The notes beneath the pieces are model-generated. The model saw only the letters and a list, made by a program, of their open reading frames with translations, had not been told where the DNA came from and ran no database searches. A stretch of 64,000 nt of DNA. Source: Mycolicibacterium fortuitum subsp. fortuitum. Its GTDB lineage: Bacteria > Actinomycetota > Actinomycetes > Mycobacteriales > Mycobacteriaceae. Positions 51,509-60,314 of the stretch are shown in pieces (position 1 is the first letter of the stretch; every line of letters starts with the position of its first letter). The translations under genes were made by a program, and so were the position numbers. The stretch lies in contig NZ_AP025518.1 of NCBI RefSeq assembly GCF_022179545.1, positions 2,170,001-2,234,000 of the forward strand, written 5' to 3'.

Positions 51509-52698
51509 CCAGACTTGCGCATACCCTGGGGCTCACCGAGTTCCAGACCGAGATCGTCTCGGCGGTGCGGCAATTCGTCGACAAGGAGGTCATCCCGACC
51601 GCCCAGGATCTCGAGCACTCCGACACCTACCCGCAGGCCATCGTCGACCAGATGAAGGACATGGGCTTGTTCGGGCTGATGATCCCCGAGGAGTACGGCG
51701 GGCTCGGCGAATCGCTGTTGACCTATGCGTTGTGCGTCGAGGAACTCGCTCGCGGCTGGATGAGCGTGTCCGGGGTGATCAACACCCACTTCATCGTCGC
51801 CTACATGATCCGGCAGCACGGAACCGATGCCCAGAAGCAGAAGTTCCTGCCGCGCATGGCGACCGGTGAAACCCGCGGGGCCTTCTCGATGTCCGAGCCC
51901 GAGTTGGGCTCTGACGTGGCGGCGATCCGTACCAGGGGCAAGAAGAACGACGACGGTACGTACACGATCGACGGCCAGAAGATGTGGCTGACGAACGGCG
52001 GCAGCTCGACGCTGGTGGCGGCGCTGGTGCGCACCGACGAGGGTGCCGACAAACCGCACCGAAACCTGACGGCGTTCCTCGTCGAAAAGCCCACGGGCTT
52101 CGGCGAAGTCGTCCCCGGTCTGACCATTCCGGGCAAGCTCGACAAGCTGGGCTACAAGGGTATCGACACCACCGAGCTGATCTTCGACGGCTACCGCGCC
52201 AGTGCCGACGACGTGCTCGGCGGCGTCACCGGTCAAGGCTTCTTCCAGATGATGGACGGAGTCGAAGTCGGGCGCGTCAACGTCTCTGCCCGTGCCTGCG
52301 GTGTGGGTATCCGGGCCTTTGAACTGGCGGTGCGCTACGCGCAGCAGCGCGAAACCTTCGGCAAGCCGATCGCCGAGCACCAGGCGGTGGCGTTCCAATT
52401 GGCCGAGATGGCAACCAAAGTCGAAGCAGCGCATCTCATGATGGTCAACGCCGCGCGGCTCAAGGACTCCGGCGAGCGCAACGACGTGGCCGCGGGCATG
52501 GCCAAGTATCTTGCCAGCGAGTTCTGCTCGGAGGTGACCCAACAGAGTTTCCGGATCCACGGCGGATACGGCTACTCGAAGGAGTACGAGATCGAGCGGT
52601 TGATGCGGGATGCTCCCTTCCTGCTGATCGGTGAGGGCACCAGCGAGATCCAGAAGAACATCATCAGCAAGCGCCTGCTCTCCGACTACCGGGTCTGA
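51505..52698 (+). CDS. Acyl-CoA dehydrogenase
   Basis: A 397-residue FAD enzyme with AFSMSEPELGSDVAAIRTRG, GQKMWLTNGGSSTLVAALVR, FRIHGGYGYSKEYEIERLMR and the catalytic LLIGEGTSEIQKNIISKRLL. It has EGTSE, as in normal dehydrogenases. The GTG start overlaps the thiolase stop. It probably carries out the first oxidation in the same beta-oxidation cycle as the preceding two genes. The GntR regulator follows after 3 bp. Confidence 0.93.
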   Translation: MTRLAHTLGLTEFQTEIVSAVRQFVDKEVIPTAQDLEHSDTYPQAIVDQMKDMGLFGLMIPEEYGGLGESLLTYALCVEELARGWMSVSGVINTHFIVAYMIRQHGTDAQKQKFLPRMATGETRGAFSMSEPELGSDVAAIRTRGKKNDDGTYTIDGQKMWLTNGGSSTLVAALVRTDEGADKPHRNLTAFLVEKPTGFGEVVPGLTIPGKLDKLGYKGIDTTELIFDGYRASADDVLGGVTGQGFFQMMDGVEVGRVNVSARACGVGIRAFELAVRYAQQRETFGKPIAEHQAVAFQLAEMATKVEAAHLMMVNAARLKDSGERNDVAAGMAKYLASEFCSEVTQQSFRIHGGYGYSKEYEIERLMRDAPFLLIGEGTSEIQKNIISKRLLSDYRV

Positions 52699-52701
52699 GC
52701 C

Positions 52702-53370
52702 GTGTCCATACCCGATTTCGCTGCGCGGCCTCAACTCGCCGAGGACGTGGCGCGGCTGATCCGTCGGCGGATCTTCGACGGCACCTATCCGGCGGGGAAG
52801 TACATCAGGCTCGAACAGCTTGCGGACGAGCTGGGTATCAGCGTGACGCCGGTGCGGGAAGCGTTGTTCGGCCTGCGCACCGAAGGGCTGCTGACTCAGC
52901 AGCCCCGACGGGGGTTCCTGGTGCTGCCGGTCACGCGCCGGGACATCGACGACGTGGCCGGTGTGCAGGCCCACATCGGCGGTCAGTTGGCGTCACGGGC
53001 CGCGGGCCAGATCAGTGACGAGCAGCTCGAGGAGCTCGGCCGGATCCAGCGAGAGCTGGAAGACGCCTATGCGCAGAACGATCACGACGCGGCGGTACGG
53101 CTCAACCATGCCTTTCATCGCGGCGTCAACCGCGCGGCCGAGTCGCCGAAACTGGCGCAGTTGATGTCCCAGATCACCCGCTACGCGCTGGAATCGGTTT
53201 ACCCGACGGTCGAGGGCTGGCCCGCACAGTCGACCCATGATCACCGCCGGATCCTGGCTGCCCTCAAAGCACGGGACGGAGACGCGGCCCGCGCGGCCAT
53301 GGCAGAGCATCTGTGTGCGGCCTCCAAGCCGCTGACCGAACACCTCCACCGCATGGGCGTACTCGAGTAG
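52702..53370 (+). CDS. GntR-family (FadR-type) transcriptional regulator
   Basis: A 222-residue regulator. The winged helix is in EDVARLIRRRIFDGTYPAGK, YIRLEQLADELGISVTPVRE and ALFGLRTEGLLTQQPRRGF. The helical FCD effector domain has LNHAFHRGVNRAAESPKLAQ and STHDHRRILAALKARDGDAA, with the His residues that often bind metal or an acyl-CoA-like effector. Encoded within the plus-strand catabolic operon (GTG start 3 bp after the dehydrogenase), it probably controls that operon and the divergent one. Confidence 0.92.
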   Translation: MSIPDFAARPQLAEDVARLIRRRIFDGTYPAGKYIRLEQLADELGISVTPVREALFGLRTEGLLTQQPRRGFLVLPVTRRDIDDVAGVQAHIGGQLASRAAGQISDEQLEELGRIQRELEDAYAQNDHDAAVRLNHAFHRGVNRAAESPKLAQLMSQITRYALESVYPTVEGWPAQSTHDHRRILAALKARDGDAARAAMAEHLCAASKPLTEHLHRMGVLE

Positions 53371-53403
53371 AGGTGAATTTGACCCGAGGGAAGGGGTGGG
53401 GCA

Positions 53404-54591
53404 ATGCCTGGTGTTCTCGACGGGATCCGGGTACTCGACTATGGCCGGTTCATCGCCGCGCCGTGGTGCAGTGCGATCCTTGCCGACATGGGTGCCGACG
53501 TCTTGCGCGTCGAGAAACGTGAAGGCGGGGAAGACCGTTGGGTGCAGGCGGTCACCGAAGGCGGGGAGGGCGGCACCTTCCTCCAGTGCAACCGCAACAA
53601 ACGCTCACTGACGCTGGACTCCACCACCGCCGAGGGTGCCGAGATCACCCGACGGCTCGTAGCGCAGGCCGACATCGTGATCGCCAACATGCCCGCTGCC
53701 GGGATGCGCGCCAGCGGACTGGATTACGCGACGCTCAAGGCGGTCAAACCCGACATCATCCTGGCCAGCGCCACGGCCTACGGGGAAGGGGGTCCGTACA
53801 GCGACAAGATCGGCTTCGACGGCGCCGGCCAGGTGATGTCAGGGGCGGTCTACCGGCAGGGCCTGCCGGACCTACCGATCCGAACGGTGGTGCCCTATGC
53901 CGATTTCGGCACCGCGCTCACCCTGGCGATCGGCGTCATGATGGCGCTGTACCACCGAGATAAGACGGGGGAGGGCCAGCACGTCGAGGGCGCCCTACTG
54001 CCCACGGCACTGATGTTGTCGAACGCGTTCCTGATCGAGCGCGAACTGCTGCAGGTCGACAAGCCCAGGATGGGCAACAAGGGTGCGTCGGTCGCGCCGT
54101 GCGACCTGTATCGCACCGCAGACGATCAATGGGTACTGCTGCAGGTCGCCGGACAACCCATGTTCAAACGCTGGTGCCGGCTGGTGGGGCGCGAGGAACT
54201 GTTCGAAGACCCTCGGTTCGCCAACGACGACGTCCGCTGGACCAACGGCGACATCCTCAACGACATCATGTCCGCCTGGTGTGCCGACAAGACCAAGGCC
54301 GAGGTACTGGAACTGCTGGAAAAGGCGAAAATGCCTGCCGCCCCATTGCATTCCACTCAGGATGTACTAGACGATCCGCACGTGCGGGCCATGGGCTACC
54401 TGCAGCGGATGCCCTTCCCCGGGGCCTCGCGGGACGTGCCGATCATCGAAACCCCGTTCCGGATGTCGGCGACGCCCGGCACGATCCGACGACGGGCCCC
54501 GCTGCTCGGCGAGCACACCGACGAGGTACTGGGCGAGATCGGTTACGACGCAACGCAGATCGCAGAACTCCGGGCGAACGCGATCGTCTAG
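53404..54591 (+). CDS. CaiB/BaiF (class III) CoA transferase
   Basis: A 395-residue family III CoA transferase: GIRVLDYGRFIAAPWCSAIL, DMGADVLRVEKREGGEDRW, CNRNKRSLTLDSTT and ILASATAYGEGGPYSDKIGF. The catalytic Asp167 is in VVPYADFGTALTLAIGVMMA. It moves CoA between carboxylic acids, activating a pathway acid without ATP. It lies 33 bp after the GntR gene and ends 4 bp inside the convergent SnoaL-like gene. Confidence 0.92.
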   Translation: MPGVLDGIRVLDYGRFIAAPWCSAILADMGADVLRVEKREGGEDRWVQAVTEGGEGGTFLQCNRNKRSLTLDSTTAEGAEITRRLVAQADIVIANMPAAGMRASGLDYATLKAVKPDIILASATAYGEGGPYSDKIGFDGAGQVMSGAVYRQGLPDLPIRTVVPYADFGTALTLAIGVMMALYHRDKTGEGQHVEGALLPTALMLSNAFLIERELLQVDKPRMGNKGASVAPCDLYRTADDQWVLLQVAGQPMFKRWCRLVGREELFEDPRFANDDVRWTNGDILNDIMSAWCADKTKAEVLELLEKAKMPAAPLHSTQDVLDDPHVRAMGYLQRMPFPGASRDVPIIETPFRMSATPGTIRRRAPLLGEHTDEVLGEIGYDATQIAELRANAIV

Positions 54592-55058
54592 CGTAGGAGG
54601 TTGCGCGCCTCGGGGCTTCCGTTCAGTGCCCGTGTGGTGCGGCGCGTGATCTGCCATCGACCGTCTATCCGCCTCAGCGTGAAGTGGTTCGCGCCGGCCC
54701 GTGCGACGATCCACCTCCCGTCGCGATGCACCACCAGGAGTGATTCGCACGCCGCAGTCGCGGTATCACCGTCGACGCTCACCCGGGCCGGACCGAGAAA
54801 GTGACAGGCGCCTCGGGAGATGAGTGTTTGATGCGCATCGGAGTTCACCATCTCAGCCACGTCGGCGCGGCTGTGCATCTGCCAACCTTCGACGTCGTAG
54901 CCACCGTCCTCGCTCCATAACGCCGCGACGTCATCGGCGGCACCGGCGTCGACGAGTGGACCGTAGGAGGCAATCAGCTGCGTCACCTCGACCTGGTCGG
55001 TCAGCTGCTGGAGTCGTCGCTCGAGGGTGTGCAGCCGGGATTCGAAGGGGTCAGTCAT
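54588..55058 (-). CDS. SnoaL/NTF2-like protein
   Basis: A 156-residue protein with a coiled N-terminal helix (LHTLERRLQQLTDQVEVTQL) and a SnoaL/ring-hydroxylating dioxygenase beta-like NTF2 fold: IASYGPLVDAGAADDVAALW, then ALWSEDGGYDVEGWQMHSRA and ITRRTTRALNGSPEARNLL. Such proteins act as isomerases, dehydratases or lyases, or bind ligands. The start overlaps the stop of the F420-type oxidoreductase gene by ATGA. Third gene of the SDR-LLM-SnoaL operon under the TetR operator. Confidence 0.87.
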   Translation of the reverse strand: MTDPFESRLHTLERRLQQLTDQVEVTQLIASYGPLVDAGAADDVAALWSEDGGYDVEGWQMHSRADVAEMVNSDAHQTLISRGACHFLGPARVSVDGDTATAACESLLVVHRDGRWIVARAGANHFTLRRIDGRWQITRRTTRALNGSPEARNLLR

Positions 55059-55882
55059 AGTTCGGTGCCGATGGTGTGCAGGGCTTCGAGCTGATCGCAG
55101 AAATGCTCGGCGCTGCGGGCCCGCAATGTGCAGTTGGCGATCGTGGCGCCGACGTCACGCAACCGGCTCAGCCGAGCGTGGGTGGCGTTCGGATCGCCTT
55201 GCGGGTCCAGCGGCATCCCCGGGGACAGCACGACATCGAAATCTGCCGGCGGCCGCCGTTGCGCGAGGAACTCGGCGATCGTGTCCGGCGGCAATCCGAA
55301 AGGCATCCAGCCGTTGCCCAAGTCGACGGCTCGACGCAGTGATCGTTTGGTGCGTCCGCCCACCCAGATCGTGAGATCAGTACTGGTGGCGTGCGGTTCG
55401 ATCGCGAATCCGTCGACCACCGGCTGTCCCCATGCGGCACGCAGCCTGGCGATGTCGCGGTCGGCCGCGGCCCCACGCCCTTCCCATGGGGCACCGAGCA
55501 ACTCGAACTCCTCGGTGAGCGATCCGACCCCGACGCCGAGGACGACTCGTCCGCCGCTGAGCCGGTCGAGAGTCCCGTAGCTCTTGGCCAGCGCGACCGG
55601 GTGGTGGTACGGAAGCACCACAACGGCGGTGACAAGTCGGATCCGTCGGGTCCTTGCGGCCAGGAAGGACAGCGTGGCCAACGGGTCCCAGTACACCGTC
55701 CCGCGCACCGCCGCCGCCGAGGCGGGGATGCCGGTGTGCTCTGCACAGGTGATGTGGTGAAACCCCAAAGCCTCTGCCTTCTCGGCGATCAATGACAACT
55801 CGTCGGGGCCGGCGGTGGTTTCCCACGGGGAGAACTCACCGGGGTGTTGCATCACGACGGGGGTGGAGAGTCCGAGCTTCAC
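55055..55882 (-). CDS. LLM-class F420-dependent-type oxidoreductase
   Basis: A 275-residue luciferase-like protein of the short F420 class: SLIAEKAEALGFHHITCAEH, VTAVVVLPYHHPVALAKSYG, LDRLSGGRVVLGVGVGSLTE and IWVGGRTKRSLRRAVDLGNG are typical of mycobacterial F420-binding reductases. It would reduce or oxidise an intermediate with the deazaflavin F420 rather than FMN/O2. It is coupled on both sides by 4-nt overlaps (SDR upstream, SnoaL-like downstream). Confidence 0.88.
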   Translation of the reverse strand: MKLGLSTPVVMQHPGEFSPWETTAGPDELSLIAEKAEALGFHHITCAEHTGIPASAAAVRGTVYWDPLATLSFLAARTRRIRLVTAVVVLPYHHPVALAKSYGTLDRLSGGRVVLGVGVGSLTEEFELLGAPWEGRGAAADRDIARLRAAWGQPVVDGFAIEPHATSTDLTIWVGGRTKRSLRRAVDLGNGWMPFGLPPDTIAEFLAQRRPPADFDVVLSPGMPLDPQGDPNATHARLSRLRDVGATIANCTLRARSAEHFCDQLEALHTIGTEL

Positions 55883-56718
55883 TGTGCGGACCCCTCTGTC
55901 GAGCCCATCAACCGACGCATCATCTCGTCGGTACGCAGGATGGTGGCGGCGCGGTCCGGATTCGTATGGGCGAGAGCGACTTTCGCATGTTTTGAGACGA
56001 CGTGCACGGGGTCCTGTCCGAGCGCGGCGAGACCTTCGGCGGCGACGTCGTCAGGATCGGACACAACCATTCCGGGAATGTCGAAGTTGAGTCCGACCCG
56101 GTCCATCGCCGGAGTGCGGGTTACGCCCAGGACGAGCTCGAGCACGTCGACGTCGTGGTCGCGCAACTCCAGCCACAGACTCTCGGCGAAGATCCGGCCG
56201 AAGGCCTTGACGCCGCCATAAACCGTGTGCCGGTTCGAGCCGAGGTATCCGGCCAGCGACCCGACCAGCAGGATGCCCCCGCGACGCCGGTTGCGCATCG
56301 CGGCCCCGAAATGATGAACCAGGGCCAGCGGGGTGGTGATGTTCAGGTCGATCACACGTTGAAAGGCCACGAGGTCGCCGTCGAGAAACTGTGCGCTGTG
56401 AGTGTTGGCGCCCGCATTGTGGACCAGCAGGCCCACCTCGACGTCGGCGACTGCTGCTGCGACGGCGGCGGCCGAGGACGGTTCCGCGAGATCGGTGCTG
56501 AGGGTCCGGACCTCGACCCCGTGGGCTCGGCACAGTTCTGCGCACTCGTCCAATGGCCCGGACTGGCGGGCGACCAGCAGCAGATTGACTCCCGCCGCGG
56601 CGAGCCGGAGCGCGAAGCACCTGCCGACACCTTCCGAACCTCCGGTGATGACGGCCCATGGACCGTATTTGTCCGCGTCGAATGCCGTCACGCCGCGCTG
56701 GGCACCTTCTTGGATCAC
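55879..56718 (-). CDS. Short-chain dehydrogenase/reductase
   Basis: An SDR of about 279 residues: PWAVITGGSEGVGRCFALRL, AAAGVNLLLVARQSGPLDEC, LLVHNAGANTHSAQFLDGDL and the Tyr/Lys pair in HTVYGGVKAFGRIFAESLWL. Start choice is uncertain: GTG 56718 (VIQEGAQRG) or GTG 56691 (VTAFDADKYGPW). First gene of an operon with the F420-type oxidoreductase and SnoaL-like genes, and divergent from a TetR regulator with the CTAGAA-N4-TTCTAG site between. Confidence 0.87.
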   Translation of the reverse strand: MIQEGAQRGVTAFDADKYGPWAVITGGSEGVGRCFALRLAAAGVNLLLVARQSGPLDECAELCRAHGVEVRTLSTDLAEPSSAAAVAAAVADVEVGLLVHNAGANTHSAQFLDGDLVAFQRVIDLNITTPLALVHHFGAAMRNRRRGGILLVGSLAGYLGSNRHTVYGGVKAFGRIFAESLWLELRDHDVDVLELVLGVTRTPAMDRVGLNFDIPGMVVSDPDDVAAEGLAALGQDPVHVVSKHAKVALAHTNPDRAATILRTDEMMRRLMGSTEGSAQ

Positions 56719-56750
56719 CCGTCTGTTGTAGCATCGACGCGTATCAATTT

Positions 56751-56766
56751 CTAGAAGCAATTCTAG
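56751..56766. promoter_or_regulatory. KstR-box-like TetR operator
   Basis: CTAGAA-GCAA-TTCTAG is a perfect 6-4-6 palindrome between the divergent SDR and TetR genes. Its inner TAGAA-N4-TTCTA follows the KstR pattern TAGAAC-NN-GTTCTA at 12 of 14 positions, differing in the two bases flanking the centre. Confidence 0.8.
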
Positions 56767-56787
56767 TTTTGTGAGGAGTTAGTGGGG

Positions 56788-57384
56788 ATGGGGCGCATCG
56801 GAACACCGAGGGAACCCGGGCACGCGTCGACACCCCGTCAACAGGCCCGCACCGCCGCCATCCTTCGGGCGGCCGCCCGGCTGGGGGCGTTGCACGGGCT
56901 TGAGCGGGTCCAGATGTCCGACATCGCTGCCGAGGCACGCGTTGCTCTCGGCACGCTTTATCGGTACTACCCGACCAAGCACCACCTCTATGCCGCGGTA
57001 CTCACCTCGTCCGTCCGGGCGATGCCAGAAACCGCGGAGATACCGGACGATCCGGTGTTCGCGGTATGCGACTTCCTGGGCGCAGCCGCTGAACGGCTGC
57101 TTGCACAGCCGCTGCTGGCCAGGGCGATGCTGGTCTCCATCAACGCGATTCGGTCCTCTGCCGACGTACCTGCCGATCTCTCCACGCATGAGCGGATCTT
57201 GACCGTGGCGGGGATAACCGAACCCACCGACGAGGATCATCGACTGGTGCGGATGGTCGAGCAATGCATGTACGGGATCTTGACGTGGGCGACTGCCGGT
57301 CAACTCGACGCCACCGCCGCAGCGGACGACGTCCGGTATGCGTGCCAACTGCTGCTGGCCCCATGGGACCGCCGGCGGCGTTAG
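56788..57384 (+). CDS. TetR-family regulator (KstR-like)
   Basis: A 198-residue TetR protein: RQQARTAAILRAAARLGALH, GLERVQMSDIAAEARVALGT and LYRYYPTKHHLYAAVLTSSV. These resemble KstR-type regulators in the DNA-binding helix (VQMSDIAAEARVALGTLYRY). The start is ATG 56788 with GAGGAG 9 nt upstream; GTG 56782 is less well spaced. It probably represses itself and the divergent SDR-LLM-SnoaL operon through the perfect palindrome between them, and perhaps other operons of this region. The ligand could be a CoA ester. Confidence 0.92.
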   Translation: MGRIGTPREPGHASTPRQQARTAAILRAAARLGALHGLERVQMSDIAAEARVALGTLYRYYPTKHHLYAAVLTSSVRAMPETAEIPDDPVFAVCDFLGAAAERLLAQPLLARAMLVSINAIRSSADVPADLSTHERILTVAGITEPTDEDHRLVRMVEQCMYGILTWATAGQLDATAAADDVRYACQLLLAPWDRRRR

Positions 57385-57406
57385 TCCGGAGTGTTGATTC
57401 AGTCGG

Positions 57407-58885
57407 TCATCGTCGGTCACCTTCCGCCACCATGACGCGTAGTGCGGCATTGTCGACCTTCCCCGTGGCTCCGTGCGGCACTGCGTTTTCGTCTTCCAGC
57501 AGCAGCCACAGCGCGGGCACCTTGAATGAACTCAGCAGGTCGCGTGCGGCGGTGCGCAGGGAATCCGCCGAGAGGTCGTCGCCGACGAGCGCCGCGCCCA
57601 CCCGATTGGTCTGGCCATCAGGAACATTCACGACATGAGCTGCCCGGACTCCGGGAAGAGACCGGAGCGCCCGCTGCACTTCACTCGGGTACACCGTGGC
57701 GCCATTGACTTTGAACATGTCGTCGGACCGCCCCCGGTAGAACAGGAACCCGTCGTCATCGAGGTAGCCGAGATCTCCGGTGGGGTAGTAGCCGTCCGGG
57801 GTGAAGACCTCCTCACGGCTGCGGCGGCAGATTCCGCGCATGACGTGCCGTCCCCGGATCTGAATCTCACCGGTGACGCCCGCGGGCCGCATTGCGCCGG
57901 TGGCAGTGTCGACGATGCGAACGTCCATTCCCGGAAACGGCCTGCCGCAACTTCCCCACGCGGAACGAGGCATGTCGGTATCCGCCGGATAGCCGCAGTA
58001 GGGCCCGAACGATTCGGTCATTCCGAACAGCGACGCCCGCGCACCGGGCGCAGCACGCAGGTGCGCCGGGAGCAGGGCTTCGAGGCTCCCCGGTCGTAGC
58101 GCCGAGAGAGCTGCGCTCGCGGGATGACGGGCGAGCGCCTCGGCCTGCGCGGGCCAGCCACGGAACAACGTAACCTGCTCACGCTGCATTAGTTTCAGCG
58201 TGGACTGCGGATCAGGAACCGGCTCGGTGATCAAGGTGGCCTCGGCCACCAGCGCAGACAACACCCCAGCCGCGAAACCTCCCACCCAGAAGAACGGCAT
58301 CGGCAGGTAGAGACGGGTCTGGTCGGTGATGCACCTGGCGTCGAGACCGGAACGCACCGCGCCCAAAGCGTTTGCATGGGAGTGGACCACTGCCTTCGGA
58401 GCGCCGCTGCTACCCGAGGTGAACATGATGACCAGCGGGTCGCTGGGCCGTACCGTTGGCAACGCCACGCTGCCGGTGCAGGCGAGGACTTCCTCGGGAG
58501 TCCACGTGCGGCGCAGCGACGGTACCGGACCGTGCGGATAGCGGCGGCCCCGGAATTCTTCGACGGCGATGAGGTACTGCACGGACGCGGTCCGCAACTG
58601 AGCTGTGAGCTCCCGGCCGGTGAGCAGGGTGCTCAAGGGAACGAGGACCGCGCCGATTCTGGTGACTGCCAGGGCTATCCGTACCCAATCCGTGCAGTTC
58701 GGCATGATCAGACCAACTCGAGCTCCCTTACCGACCCCGGCCGGCATCAACCCGCTCGCCAGCTCGCGGGTGCTGCTGTCGAGTTCGGCGTAGCTGATCC
58801 GGGTGTCCGGATCGATGACCATGGGCTTGGTGGACACCCCATGGTGGCGCAGGAGCGCATCGATCGTGTCAGGCGGTTCAGGCAT
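57407..58885 (-). CDS. AMP-forming acyl-CoA synthetase (third of a tandem trio)
   Basis: A 492-residue ANL ligase. The phosphate loop is VIMFTSGSSGAPKAVVHSHA, A5 is ARASLFGMTESFGPYCGYPA, A8 is YYPTGDLGYLDDDGFLFYRG with MFKVNGATVYPSEVQRAL, and the catalytic Lys is in HGATGKVDNAALRVM. It activates a carboxylic acid as its CoA ester. The start ATG 58885 overlaps the previous ligase stop by 8 bp (ATGCCTGA), the same junction as between the first two. It is most similar in pattern to the middle ligase. Confidence 0.92.
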   Translation of the reverse strand: MPEPPDTIDALLRHHGVSTKPMVIDPDTRISYAELDSSTRELASGLMPAGVGKGARVGLIMPNCTDWVRIALAVTRIGAVLVPLSTLLTGRELTAQLRTASVQYLIAVEEFRGRRYPHGPVPSLRRTWTPEEVLACTGSVALPTVRPSDPLVIMFTSGSSGAPKAVVHSHANALGAVRSGLDARCITDQTRLYLPMPFFWVGGFAAGVLSALVAEATLITEPVPDPQSTLKLMQREQVTLFRGWPAQAEALARHPASAALSALRPGSLEALLPAHLRAAPGARASLFGMTESFGPYCGYPADTDMPRSAWGSCGRPFPGMDVRIVDTATGAMRPAGVTGEIQIRGRHVMRGICRRSREEVFTPDGYYPTGDLGYLDDDGFLFYRGRSDDMFKVNGATVYPSEVQRALRSLPGVRAAHVVNVPDGQTNRVGAALVGDDLSADSLRTAARDLLSSFKVPALWLLLEDENAVPHGATGKVDNAALRVMVAEGDRR

Positions 58886-60314
58886 CGAAAAGCCCAGCCA
58901 GCGCAGCCATGTCGACCTTGCCGCTCGACAGCATTGGCAGCCGGGCAGGTGGGCAGGCCACGAATGTCCGCGGAACCTTGTATGCCGACAACCTACTTCG
59001 CAGCTCCTTGCGTATCGCGTCGAAGTCGACCGCAGCGTCGCTGACGATGACCGCAGCCACTATCTGGCCACGTGTAATATCAGGAAGCCCCAACACGTGT
59101 GCGGTGAAACCGGATGCCGCAAGCGCTCTTTCCACCTCGGCCGGCGTCACATTGGCGCCCGATGTCTTGATCATGGAACCTGCGCGCCCCAAGAAGTAGA
59201 AGTACCCGTCGGGGTCGACGCGTACCAGGTCTCCCGTGTGGAACCAGCCGTCTGGGTCGAAACAGTCCTCCCGACTGCGTCCGTAGTAGCCCTGCATCAG
59301 ATGCGGGCCGCGAAGGCACAGTTCACCGGTGGCGAGCACCATGGTTTCGAACCCGGGCGCCGGCCGGCCGTAGCTACCGCGTCGGTGTTCGGGTTGATCG
59401 GTCTCGTCGCCGTCGAGCAGCACCACGCTGCCGGCTTCTGTCATGCCGAGCATGTTGTGACGTAGCTCGGCGTCCTGTGGACGAACGTCACGCGCCATGA
59501 TCGGGTAGAGGTTGCCGCGACGGGCGGTGAAGTCCCGGTGCGGGTAGTTCGGATGGCGCGTGAGATGAGCGATAGCCGAGACGAAACCATTGGTGACGGT
59601 GGGCTTTTCGTCCTCCAGCAGGTCGAGGGTGAGCGCCGGGTCGATGGCGTTCGAGCAGATCAGCGTTGCCCCGGCGCACAGTGTGGCCAGCAGCCCGAAT
59701 GCGAAACCACCGATCCAGAAGAACGGCGAATTACAGAAGAGCCGATCGGCGCCGGTCAGACCGCGGATCGTGTTGAGGTTGCGTTGATGGCCGATCAACG
59801 CTGCATGCGTATGTACCGCCCCTTTGGGCGGCCCGGTCGAGCCGGAGGTGTAGATGATGGCCAGCGGGTCACAGCCGTCGACGTCGTCCTCGAATTCTGT
59901 CAGAGCGGGGACGTCGGAGTGGGGTAGATCGAACAACACATGTCGCAGGCATGGGGTACCGAGACCGGAAAGACGTTGCACATAGTCGTGATTGCGGTAG
60001 GTGCGTGCCGACAGCAGGATCGCGGTATCACTGTCACGTAGCTGGGTCTCCAGCTCGGCTGCGGTGAGAAATGTCGAGTAGGGCACCACAACGGCACCGA
60101 TTCTGGCCGCGGCCAGCATGGCGACCACGAATTCGACGCCGTTGGGATAGAGCAGCCCGACATGGGTTCCTTTGCCGGCCCCCAGCTGGAGCAGGCCACG
60201 GGCCACGGAGGCAGACCGGATCTCGGCCTCTGCGTAGCTGATCCGGTCGCCGTCGCAGATCAGCAGCGGATGGTCGGTGCATCCGCGTAGCAGGTCTGGG
60301 ACGGTGTCAGGCAC
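58878..60314 (-). CDS. AMP-forming acyl-CoA synthetase (middle of a tandem trio)
   Basis: A 478-residue ANL ligase: phosphate loop AIIYTSGSTGPPKGAVHTHA, A5 LRHNMLGMTEAGSVVLLDGD, A8 WFHTGDLVRVDPDGYFYFLG with MIKTSGANVTPAEVERAL, and catalytic Lys in PMLSSGKVDMAALAGLF. GTG 60314 (MPDTVPDLLRGCTDHP) is chosen because it overlaps the upstream stop by 8 bp, as in the next gene; the longer open frame upstream is shadow. All core motifs look active. Confidence 0.92.
   Translation of the reverse strand: MPDTVPDLLRGCTDHPLLICDGDRISYAEAEIRSASVARGLLQLGAGKGTHVGLLYPNGVEFVVAMLAAARIGAVVVPYSTFLTAAELETQLRDSDTAILLSARTYRNHDYVQRLSGLGTPCLRHVLFDLPHSDVPALTEFEDDVDGCDPLAIIYTSGSTGPPKGAVHTHAALIGHQRNLNTIRGLTGADRLFCNSPFFWIGGFAFGLLATLCAGATLICSNAIDPALTLDLLEDEKPTVTNGFVSAIAHLTRHPNYPHRDFTARRGNLYPIMARDVRPQDAELRHNMLGMTEAGSVVLLDGDETDQPEHRRGSYGRPAPGFETMVLATGELCLRGPHLMQGYYGRSREDCFDPDGWFHTGDLVRVDPDGYFYFLGRAGSMIKTSGANVTPAEVERALAASGFTAHVLGLPDITRGQIVAAVIVSDAAVDFDAIRKELRSRLSAYKVPRTFVACPPARLPMLSSGKVDMAALAGLFDA

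Noticed and set aside
53404..54591. Loss of the catalytic Asp in the CoA transferase (VEGALLP region)
   Set aside because: The catalytic Asp of family III enzymes lies earlier, and Asp167 in PYADFGTAL fits that position, so the enzyme appears intact.
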